Part shown: positions 1 through 5,615 of the stretch, one piece after another | Layout of the letters: the number at the start of each line of letters is the position of its first letter | How positions within the stretch are numbered: the first letter of the stretch is position 1 | Assembly (NCBI GenBank): GCA_023416455.1 | Contig: JAEZHQ010000075.1 | Coordinates: 1-10,938, forward strand | Length of the DNA stretch: 10,938 nucleotides | DNA from: Pseudomonadota bacterium | GTDB taxonomy: Bacteria > Pseudomonadota > Alphaproteobacteria > Azospirillales > Azospirillaceae | Direction of reading: 5' to 3' | Notes under the pieces: model-generated | Databases searched by the model: none | What the model was told of the DNA's origin: nothing | The model's input: the letters and a program-made list of their open reading frames with translations, nothing else | Translations under genes and position numbers: made by a program

Positions 1-2
1 TC

Positions 3-341
3 GCGGGGCTGTCGCCGCAAGGCTGGTGGCACTGGATTCTGATGGGCCTGACCGCGAACGCCAGCGCGCAGGTGTATCCGGTGCTGGCCCGGCATTTCGG
101 CGCCGAGCGCGCCGGACGCGCCAACACCGCGAACACCCTGCTGGTCTTCGTCGGCACCTTCCTCATCCAATACGCCATGGGTGCCATCATCGACCTGTGG
201 CCCCGCGACGCCGCCGGCCAGTACCCGGTCGAGGCATACCGCGCGGCCTTCCTGTTCCTGCTGGCGGGAATGGCCGCCAGCCTTGCCTGGCTGATTCGCC
301 CCGGTGCGGACCGCGTCGAGGCGGCAAGGCGCGGTGTGTGA
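3..341 (+). CDS. MFS transporter, C-terminal part (5' end outside window)
   Basis: The reading frame is open from base 3 and ends at a TGA at 339-341, giving the last 112 residues. They contain hydrophobic stretches consistent with the last membrane helices of a 12-helix major facilitator: one runs from about NTLLVFVGTFLIQYAMGAII, followed by a charged loop (DLWPRDAAGQYPVEAYR), then AAFLFLLAGMAASLAWLI and a short cytoplasmic tail. The loop ending in YRAAF just before the last helix is a familiar MFS arrangement. The substrate cannot be read from this end. The catabolic operon starts more than 5 kb away across mobile DNA, so a role in importing its substrate is only a guess. The MFS call is from sequence character and recalled family features; an unrelated multi-pass permease is possible but less likely. 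Confidence 0.7.
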   Translation, partial: AGLSPQGWWHWILMGLTANASAQVYPVLARHFGAERAGRANTANTLLVFVGTFLIQYAMGAIIDLWPRDAAGQYPVEAYRAAFLFLLAGMAASLAWLIRPGADRVEAARRGV

Positions 342-342
342 G

Positions 343-364
343 GCCAGGGCCAGACCGTCCTGGC
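343..364 (+). terminator. Possible stem-loop after the MFS gene
   Basis: One base after the stop codon, GCCAGG (343-348) pairs with CCTGGC (359-364) around a 10-base loop. There is no T-run afterwards, so this is at best a weak or factor-dependent terminator. Six-base GC-rich arms arise easily by chance in this DNA. Confidence 0.2.
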
Positions 365-723
365 GTCTCCGCCCGGCGTATGAGGACATGCAGCACGATG
401 GCGCCTGATGCCGCCATCGCCTGATCAAGGTTCTCGTCGGATGGGATCGGACCATCCGGCCGTCCGCCCATGTGGCCGTCACGGCAATCGCGAAGGCGGC
501 CGGCAATTCGCGCTTCAAGACGGGAACATCCGCCGGCTCCGCGGTTACGCGTGCTGTGCGGGATTGGCCATGGTCCTCCTGCCGCTCATAGGCTCGTTCT
601 CACGACGCTCTTGGAGCACGATTCCGCGGTATTCGGTAGCAAACGCCACCATCCGAAAGGCCGATTGAGAACGTACAGTGAACACATTATGCTGGCAGCG
701 GTCGGGTCGATGGACATGCAACC
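365..723. other. Non-coding stretch with no recognised gene
   Basis: Open frames exist here on both strands, but none gives a protein I recognise, has a convincing ribosome binding site, or shows a coherent domain. No tRNA-like fold was seen. The right-hand part, close to the transposase start, should contain the left end of the insertion element, but I could not identify a terminal inverted repeat matching anything beyond the transposase stop. The stretch may be eroded intergenic DNA plus the left flank of the element. Confidence 0.5.
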
Positions 724-1644
724 ATGCCGCAGCAGCACGTCCTGCTCAGCGCCGAAGCCAGGTCTCTCGACCTGGGGCGCGTGCTGCGGATGACCGACGA
801 GCAGGCGCTCGCCACGTTCCGTCGCCTGCGCAGGCCCGAGACGAACGGCCAACCCGTCTGTCCGCGGTGCCAATGCACGACCTGCTTGGAGTGTGCACCG
901 CGCCCCCGAGCGACACCCTGTCGGCGCGACCCGGGCCGACTGCGTGCGCCGCGCTACCGCTGCAAGGCATGTCGGTGCGACTTCACCGCCACCAGCGGGA
1001 CGCTGTTCCACGCCCACAAACTGCCGATCCGCGACTATCTCGCCGCCATCGCCCTGTTCCTGAACGGGGTCAAGGGCGTGCCCGCCTGTCAGATCCGCCG
1101 CGACCTCAACGTCCAGTACAAGACGGCCTTCGTGCTGGCGCACAAGATCCGCGAGGCCATGGCCGAGGACCGCGTGGAACGCCGCCTCGCGGCCAACCAG
1201 AACGGCAAGCGGCGCTGCGTCGTGGTGGTGCGGGAGCGCGGCGGAGAGGCCGTCGCCATGGACTTCCGCAACGAGGACGAGGCGGTCGCCTTCGTGCGGC
1301 GGCGCGTCGAGCGCGGCACGGAGATCCATGCCGACGAGGCGCCTGCCTGGTTCGCCGCCAAGCGCGTGGTCCACGAGCGCGAGTACCTGGGCAACGACGG
1401 CGCCTGTACCAACCAGGCGGAGTCGTTCTTCTCCAGGGCACGCCGCGCCGAGATCGGCCAGTACCACCACGTCGCGGGGCCGTACCTGCGGCGCTACGCC
1501 CAGGAGGTGGCCTTCCGCGAGAACCACCGCAGGCGACCGAACGGCTGGCAGTTCGACCGGCTGGTCAGCGCCGCCGGGCGCATGCGGCCCAACCCGGACT
1601 TCTGTGGCTACTGGCAGAGAAACCTGACCTCATCCCCGCGCTAA
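724..1644 (+). pseudogene. IS1595-family (ISXO2-like) transposase, apparently lacking the first catalytic Asp segment
   Basis: The 306-residue frame starts with a family-typical N-terminus (LLSAEARSLDLGRVLRMTDEQA). It has a zinc ribbon with CPRC at 46-49 and CKAC at 80-83, then the conserved LPIRDYLAAIALFLNGVKG block (100-118) and QYKTAFVLAHKIREAM (131-146). From memory of ISXO2-like transposases, the next 30-35 residues should hold a VEIDGxYFGG motif with the first Asp of the catalytic triad. Here AMAEDRVERRLAANQNGKRR (145-164) runs straight into the following block, so that motif is absent. The second motif HADEA (202-206) and the TNQAESFFSRARR block (229-241) with HHHV-like YHHV and final GYWQR are present. 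A few residues also seem missing after DEAPAW. The frame is open despite the losses, so the gene is translated in principle but probably cannot transpose. Its stop overlaps the convergent fic stop by 4 bases, leaving no room for a normal right end. The family call is firm; inactivity is inferred. Confidence 0.85.
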
Positions 1645-3161
1645 AGTCGCCAGTCGTTTCCTGGAGACTCCTTCGAGTCCCGAATGATTTCTTGAATGGC
1701 CTCTTGAAGGGAGGCGACCTCGTCGTCTGTTAATTCGGAAAATTCGACACGTTTCTTCTTGGACAGAACTCCATTGTTCTGGAGAAAGCACCTGACAAGG
1801 AGGGACGCCCTGCGGTCTGGCATGTCAATGCGCTCTTGTGCAACAGCCAGTGCAGCATCGTAGACAGCAACGAAATCCAATTCCTCTTTCAGGTCCTTAT
1901 GCACTGTCTCAGCGATCTTTGAATAGAGAAATTCGGCAAGGATGGTGGCGTCGAAGTACCGATAGAGGCTGGCTGTTTCGTTAGTAACTTCGATTTCCTT
2001 CGATGGCGTCCAGCGCCAATCAATGTGCGACTGAATGCTCTTCGAGAACGTCTCCAATGCAGAGTCGTAGCCGCGTCGATCTCGCACGATAGCAGCCGAT
2101 ACCGGAAAGAGGATGTCTGGCGGGGTAAAACCTTCCGCGGACAGCACGTGGTGAATGAGGAAGCGATGAATGCGCCCATTCCCATCCTCGAATGGATGCA
2201 GAAAGACGAATCCGAACGCCACCAGAGTAGCGGCCACCACGGGGTCGGTTGTCCCGTGGAGCCGTTCAGACATCCGAGCCCAATCGGTCATCAGATGGTG
2301 AATGTCCTGAGGACGCGGGCAAATGAAATGCACGACCTCGCGGTATCCTCCAACGGTTTCGCCGACGAAGTTTTGGAAGTCTCGAAGTCCCTGGGCGGCA
2401 TAGCGGGGATCGACTATAGTGTTCTGAAGCGCAGTCAGGCTCGCCAGGTCAGTAGGGTCGAACGATTTGGTTGCCCGGAGCGCAGCGGCAAACCGCTCTG
2501 CTCTCTGACCCGTTGCCGTTTCGTTTTCGATAGCGTACGAGCTTTTCGTTTCCTTGGTGTATAGGTAGTTGACGGCACGGGCCAGCACATCTGGATCACA
2601 GTCCGCAACCAGGGCTTTGGCCTGGGCGTCGATGGCTTCTGCTTTGAAAGCGTCTAATCGTTGTGTGCGCCGTACGAATGGGCAAAAGCCAGGCACTCCG
2701 AGCAGATTGTCGAGAACCTTATGGCGTCGTGACTGCACGCCCTTGGCGACGACGTTTAACTCGGGATCGAGCGCATCAGTGTAGGTGACCACACCCGCAT
2801 CCGGAAGGTCCAGCTTGTGACCAGTCAGCCATTCGTAGAGAAACCATGCCCTGCGGGCGTAGGCTCCAGTCGGCTCCCGTCTGACCCACCTTTCAACGTC
2901 CGCACCGCCTGCCACGGAGAACGCTGACGCGATGACGCCCAGATCCAACGGCTCGTACTTGAGCGCGAATCGCAAATGTCCCACCAGATCGTCGTCCGGA
3001 GTGTAGGACGGGCCATACTTCTCGACGATTTTCCCGTCCTCTGCGATGGTCCGCCGCGCGCCCGGTCCGACCATGGAGGTGACTGCTGGCGCCGGGCACC
3101 TCAAGCCCAACTTGGCGACCAACGCGGCTTGTCCGGCAAGGGTTTCAGAGGTGGCGGCCAT
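1641..3161 (-). CDS. Fic-domain protein (probable AMP transferase, class II with N-terminal inhibitory motif)
   Basis: Fic enzymes transfer AMP, or sometimes another nucleotide phosphate group, to a hydroxyl on a target protein. The core motif HPFEDGNGR is complete at residues 322-330, with the catalytic His and the DGN anion-binding loop, followed by IHRFLIHH. An upstream SYAIEN (208-213) fits the inhibitory helix pattern [S/T]xxxE[G/N], whose Glu blocks ATP binding; its place before the Fic core makes this a class II, self-inhibited type. The N-terminal ~190 residues and the C-terminal ~120 residues (a possible winged-helix region) are not identified more closely. The ATG at 3161 is preferred over the in-frame TTG at 3170: an ACGGA-like sequence lies about 10 bases ahead of the ATG, whereas the TTG has nothing usable. 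This gives 506 residues. Base composition is clearly lower in GC than the flanks, which suggests horizontal transfer. The protein target is unknown; a phage-defence or stress role is possible but not shown. Confidence 0.9.
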   Translation of the reverse strand: MAATSETLAGQAALVAKLGLRCPAPAVTSMVGPGARRTIAEDGKIVEKYGPSYTPDDDLVGHLRFALKYEPLDLGVIASAFSVAGGADVERWVRREPTGAYARRAWFLYEWLTGHKLDLPDAGVVTYTDALDPELNVVAKGVQSRRHKVLDNLLGVPGFCPFVRRTQRLDAFKAEAIDAQAKALVADCDPDVLARAVNYLYTKETKSSYAIENETATGQRAERFAAALRATKSFDPTDLASLTALQNTIVDPRYAAQGLRDFQNFVGETVGGYREVVHFICPRPQDIHHLMTDWARMSERLHGTTDPVVAATLVAFGFVFLHPFEDGNGRIHRFLIHHVLSAEGFTPPDILFPVSAAIVRDRRGYDSALETFSKSIQSHIDWRWTPSKEIEVTNETASLYRYFDATILAEFLYSKIAETVHKDLKEELDFVAVYDAALAVAQERIDMPDRRASLLVRCFLQNNGVLSKKKRVEFSELTDDEVASLQEAIQEIIRDSKESPGNDWRL

Positions 3162-3170
3162 CGCATACAA

Positions 3171-3313
3171 ATCCGTTCAGCGCGCTGGAAATACATTCAG
3201 AATTGTAGGGGTGCCTCTGAAAATGCTCAAGAGGCTTGCGGGGGTGCCTGAGAAAAGGATCAGCGGCTTGCGGAATCGGTCAGTTTTTGTAGAGCTTGTG
3301 TGAAATCGTTCAG
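3171..3313. repeat. Repeat-rich patch: ~33-bp imperfect tandem repeat and four CTGAAC-like motifs
   Basis: Two adjacent units, 3208-3240 and 3241-3272, both begin GGGGTGCCT, have GAAAA in the middle and end GGCTTGCG; by hand alignment about 27 of 33 positions agree, with one gap. Around them, read on the minus strand, are four versions of a motif near CTGAACGATTT: at 3171-3180, 3191-3200, 3274-3283 and 3305-3313. Repeated short motifs of this kind occur inside the ends of IS21-type elements, where they bind the transposase, so a relic element end is one explanation. The patch also lies just upstream of fic and might regulate it. No protein is encoded that I recognise. Confidence 0.5.
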
Positions 3314-3320
3314 AGTGCCG

Positions 3321-3635
3321 CTATTCCGTTGTCGATCTCCGGTGCCGTCCACCACCCGAGCATCCGCCCGCCGAGATGACCCAGGACCGCCCGGTGTCGA
3401 GACCAAGACGCTGTTTTGTCGGGGCCGGGATTTCCACGGCGGCGGCCTCGTCTCGGGGCGGGCTATGGGTGATCGGGGCGACTGTCACCACCGTCTCGCC
3501 GTCCGCGCTCTCGGTCGTCAGGACAATGGCGCAGGGACGATCCTTCGCGCCTTCGAGCTGTCCCTCCCGATGCTCGGCCAGCCACAGATAGGCATAGGAG
3601 ATGACGAGGCCCGGCCGGGGGGACGGCAGCGGCAC
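3321..3635 (-). pseudogene. PemK/MazF-like toxin with probably lost C-terminus
   Basis: The product begins with a PxPxPG[LV]V-type start (MPLPSPRPGLVISYAYLW) and continues with GAKDRPCAIVL (29-39), VVTVAPITHSPP (49-60) and VEIPAPTKQRLGLD...SWVI (67-87). These are hallmarks of a subfamily of PemK/MazF-like growth inhibitors, which cut RNA. After SWVIS (residue 88) the family-typical continuation (an acidic/aromatic stretch and a terminal helix, about 45 more residues as I recall) is replaced by a Gly/Arg/Ser-rich tail of 16 residues ending at 3321. None of the three minus-strand frames restores it. The break lies close to the repeat patch, so a rearrangement or insertion probably removed the end. 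The GTG start follows the antitoxin stop with no gap, so the pair is translationally coupled. A functional divergent toxin cannot be excluded. Confidence 0.65.
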
Positions 3636-3890
3636 CTACCCCTCCAACTCGGCATCGAGGTGATTGAACTCGGCCGGCACCGACGCCGCGGCGATGGCCG
3701 CCAGCTCGGCATCGCTGAACTGCTCGACGGCCAACGCCTCGCGATCCCGCCGCTTCAGGCGCCGGTACTCCTCAACCGACAGCAGCACGGTCCTCTCCCG
3801 GCCGTTGCGGGTCACGAACACGGGTTCGGTCAGCGCGCGATCCTGATAGGTGCCGATGTTGCGCTGAAACTCTGACGCTGGGACGATCAT
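3636..3890 (-). CDS. Phd/YefM-type antitoxin
   Basis: This 84-residue protein has the layout of Phd/YefM antitoxins: an N-terminal DNA-binding fold (IVPASEFQRNIGTYQDRAL, then a beta strand EPVFVTRNGRERTVLLSVEEYRRLKRR at about 22-48) and a charged, flexible C-terminal tail (EQFSDAELAAIAAASVPAEF) that would wrap the toxin. The ATG at 3890 has a GGGAG ribosome binding site 7 bases upstream, which rules out the longer open frame reaching 4121. The stop codon is immediately followed by the GTG of the PemK/MazF-like gene, the normal antitoxin-first order. Such antitoxins usually repress their own promoter together with the toxin; a candidate promoter and palindrome lie just upstream. Pairing a Phd-type antitoxin with a PemK-like toxin is a common hybrid arrangement. 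With the toxin apparently truncated, this may now be an orphan antitoxin. Confidence 0.85.
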   Translation of the reverse strand: MIVPASEFQRNIGTYQDRALTEPVFVTRNGRERTVLLSVEEYRRLKRRDREALAVEQFSDAELAAIAAASVPAEFNHLDAELEG

Positions 3891-3897
3891 GAGAAAG

Positions 3898-3902
3898 CTC
3901 CC
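3898..3902 (-). promoter_or_regulatory. Ribosome binding site of the antitoxin gene
   Basis: On the minus strand GGGAG lies 7 bases before the ATG at 3890. This fixes the start of the antitoxin within a much longer open frame. Confidence 0.7.
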
Positions 3903-3909
3903 ACCAATC

Positions 3910-3931
3910 ATGCAGATTACAGATATTGCAT
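3910..3931. promoter_or_regulatory. Candidate antitoxin operator (imperfect palindrome)
   Basis: ATGCA at 3910-3914 is mirrored by TGCAT at 3927-3931, with further AT/AT symmetry inside (ATGCAGAT...ATATTGCAT). It overlaps the -10 box and spacer of the candidate promoter, where a Phd-family antitoxin would be expected to bind and repress its own operon. This is inferred from position and symmetry only. Confidence 0.35.
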
Positions 3932-3942
3932 AAGGTGCGTAA
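3914..3942 (-). promoter_or_regulatory. Candidate sigma-70-type promoter of the antitoxin-toxin pair
   Basis: On the minus strand TTACGC (3942-3937) and TAATCT (3919-3914) are separated by exactly 17 bases, and the -10 box ends 23 bases before the antitoxin ATG. Both boxes match the consensus only in part (TTGACA/TATAAT), but their spacing and position are right, and the DNA is locally AT-rich. Confidence 0.45.
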
Positions 3943-3988
3943 TTGGCTGGTTGTCCAGGGGGCAGCAGGGACAGGAGCATACCGTCCA

Positions 3989-4351
3989 GTTCACAAGGAC
4001 GTCGACGAGGGCATCGACATCGGCGGCCTGATCGAGACGGCCGCCGTGGAGTTGCTGGCCAGCCGTATGAAGACTCCGCTCCAGATCGAGCAGCACCTGA
4101 CCCTTGCGTTCGAGGAGGCATTCCGGTTCGGCGAGCGGCCGGTCACGGTCCAGGTGGTCGAGAGCATCCTGTCGCGTCAGCGCGACGATTTGGAGCCGCG
4201 GCCCACCCGTCACGGCTGCGGCGTACGCTCCCTGGCCGACCGGTTCAGCGCCAAGCCGGCGGAGATCCGCCAGTTCTTGCGCGGGGAATTGGGCGGTGTC
4301 CGGGCGCAGGAACGGACCCAGCAGATGCAGGCGGCCGGGCTCCCGCTCTGA
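3989..4351 (+). pseudogene. C-terminal fragment of a TniB/ExeA-like AAA ATPase (transposition helper)
   Basis: The frame encodes a stretch beginning near VDEGIDIGGLIETAAVELLA and continuing LASRMKTPLQIEQHLTLAFE, VVESILSRQRDDLEP, and ending FSAKPAEIRQFLRGELGG...AAGLPL. From memory this matches the C-terminal third of AAA-type ATPases that accompany DDE transposases in two-gene elements of alphaproteobacteria. These act as target selectors, like TniB or IstB. No Walker A or Walker B motif is present, and the sequence before about 3989 does not continue the family, so only the tail survives. The frame technically opens at an ATG at 3926, but that lies in the promoter zone of the antitoxin gene and has no ribosome binding site. 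It is a scar of a transposon that once occupied this site. Family assignment is moderate; the exact element is unknown. Confidence 0.55.
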
Positions 4352-4453
4352 CCGGGTCTTGTCTGACGGAGTGCGGGCCGGCGCCGATGATCTCGGGTCG
4401 CTGCACTTATCCGCAAATGGCATGACGCTTCTTACGGCGCCTTGGTTGCCGGC

Positions 4454-5461
4454 TTAGATGTCGGTCTCCTGCGCCACCAACGGCTTGCCCGCGTTGGCGG
4501 GGGGTTCGTCCCAATAGGGTGTCTTGCCGAAGCGCTGTTTCAGGAAGTCGATGAAGCAGCGGGCCTTCAGTGGAATGTATTGCCGGTGCGGCAGGACCGC
4601 GTGGATCCACACCGGGTCGGCGGTGTAATCGGAAAGGATCGGCACCAGTTTGCCCGTCCGCAGCGAATCCGAGGCCAGGAACGTCGGAAGCATGATGACG
4701 CCCAACCCGGCCAAGGCGGCGTCGAGCAGGACTTCGCCGTTGTCCGCGATCAGGTTTCCCCCCACGCGCACCGTGGTGTTCTGGCCGTCGCGCTTGAACA
4801 GCCAGTTGTTGTTCAGCGACAGCCCCCGCGCCACCAGGCAATTGTGGTTCATCAACTCCTCGGGGGTCTGCGGCACACCGTGCCTGGCGAGATAGGCGGG
4901 AGCCGCGGCGAAGACCCGGCGGTTGGGCGCGAGCTTGATGGCGATCAGCCCCGGTTCGATCTGCGTGGCGATACGGATCGCCAGATCGATCCCCTCGTTG
5001 AACAGGTCCATCTTGGAGCTGTTCAGCACCAACTCGACCGACAGTTTCGGATAGGTCTCCATGAAGGTCGAAAGATGGGGCGAGATGTGGCGCACCGCGA
5101 GCACGGTGGGCACCGTCACCCGCAGATGTCCGGTCGGCTCCTTCCGGATTTCCGACAGTTCGGACTCCGCCCGCTCCAGCTCCTGAAGAACGTTCACGCA
5201 ACGCTGGTAGAAGATATGGCCGGCTTCGGTGACGTGCAGCCGGCGCGTCGTCCGGTTGATCAGCCGGCTTCCCAGCCTTTGCTCCAGGCCGCTGACGTGC
5301 TTGCTGATGGTCGCCGGGGTGAAGCCCATGCGGCGACCTGCCTCGGTGAAGCTTTCGGTTTCGACCACCAGGCTGAAAACGCGCAGCGACGTCACGTCGT
5401 CGATCCGGCCCCGTGTCACAATTCCAGGGGAATGGATGCCGGTTTCACGCGCGCTGGACAC
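4454..5461 (-). CDS. LysR-type transcriptional regulator
   Basis: At 335 residues the protein has the usual LysR build. A winged helix-turn-helix spans residues 21-81 (DDVTSLRVFSLVVETESFTE, AGRRMGFTPATISKHVSGLE, GSRLINRTTRRLHVTEAG), followed by a linker helix. An effector-binding domain runs from about 110 to 310 (HLRVTVPTVLAVRHISPHLS at its start; GLGVIMLPTFLASDSL late). The subgroup resembles CrgA/DsdC-like regulators in having the RLINRTTRRL segment. The GTG at 5461 is chosen because GAGAGGGG lies 7 bases ahead of it; longer starts upstream lack such a site. The gene is divergent from the catabolic operon, the classic layout for a LysR regulator that senses a pathway intermediate and controls both itself and the operon. 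The C-terminal tail (YWDEPPANAGKPLVAQETDI) is longer than minimal. The effector is unknown, probably the aromatic substrate or a metabolite. Confidence 0.93.
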   Translation of the reverse strand: MSSARETGIHSPGIVTRGRIDDVTSLRVFSLVVETESFTEAGRRMGFTPATISKHVSGLEQRLGSRLINRTTRRLHVTEAGHIFYQRCVNVLQELERAESELSEIRKEPTGHLRVTVPTVLAVRHISPHLSTFMETYPKLSVELVLNSSKMDLFNEGIDLAIRIATQIEPGLIAIKLAPNRRVFAAAPAYLARHGVPQTPEELMNHNCLVARGLSLNNNWLFKRDGQNTTVRVGGNLIADNGEVLLDAALAGLGVIMLPTFLASDSLRTGKLVPILSDYTADPVWIHAVLPHRQYIPLKARCFIDFLKQRFGKTPYWDEPPANAGKPLVAQETDI

Positions 5462-5468
5462 TGAGATA

Positions 5469-5476
5469 CCCCTCTC
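5469..5476 (-). promoter_or_regulatory. Strong ribosome binding site setting the LysR GTG start
   Basis: GAGAGGGG on the minus strand, 7 bases before GTG at 5461. It decides for this start over the in-frame GTG nearer the helix-turn-helix and over longer upstream candidates. Confidence 0.7.
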
Positions 5477-5489
5477 GCCTTTTCCGGCT

Positions 5490-5510
5490 GGGAACAAATG
5501 ATGTTCTCCC
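5490..5510. promoter_or_regulatory. Candidate LysR binding site (palindrome in the divergent region)
   Basis: GGGAACA (5490-5496) and TGTTCTCCC (5502-5510) form an imperfect palindrome around AATGA, with one extra base in the right arm. It lies between the divergent genes, 29 bases from the LysR start. A LysR tetramer commonly protects a dyad in such a region, so it is a reasonable candidate operator. No experimental evidence is implied. Confidence 0.35.
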
Positions 5511-5530
5511 GCCTCTGGTTGTGCCTTCCC

Positions 5531-5559
5531 ACCATACTGGAGCATGATCAGTTCAGCAA
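5531..5559 (-). promoter_or_regulatory. Candidate promoter for the LysR gene
   Basis: On the minus strand TTGCTG (5559-5554) and TATGGT (5536-5531) are 17 bases apart. It would give a leader of roughly 65 bases that contains the palindrome at 5490-5510. Matches to consensus are partial. Confidence 0.3.
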
Positions 5560-5576
5560 ACAAATGAAATTGGCGC

Positions 5577-5586
5577 GCTGTACAGC
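5577..5586. promoter_or_regulatory. Perfect 10-bp palindrome ahead of the catabolic operon
   Basis: GCTGTACAGC is self-complementary and lies 15 bases before the ribosome binding site of the first operon gene. It could be part of an operator, but a 10-bp palindrome is short enough to be chance. No clear plus-strand -35/-10 pair for the operon was found here; a LysR-dependent promoter often has a poor -35 box. Confidence 0.25.
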
Positions 5587-5615
5587 CGACGCCGAAGCAA
5601 TGGAGAGTGGCAACG

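Noticed and set aside
645..724. Left inverted repeat of the insertion element
   Set aside because: I compared this stretch with the sequence after the transposase by eye and found no convincing inverted match.
586..1527. A 313-codon minus-strand frame opposite the transposase
   Set aside because: The plus-strand frame carries clear transposase motifs; the minus-strand translation is low in complexity and matches nothing known.
3171..3313. CRISPR array
   Set aside because: Only two adjacent imperfect units without unique spacers of regular length, and no cas genes.
3891..4121. N-terminal extension of the antitoxin frame
   Set aside because: The ATG at 3890 has a good ribosome binding site and matches the family's N-terminus; the extension runs through the promoter and the ATPase fragment on the other strand.
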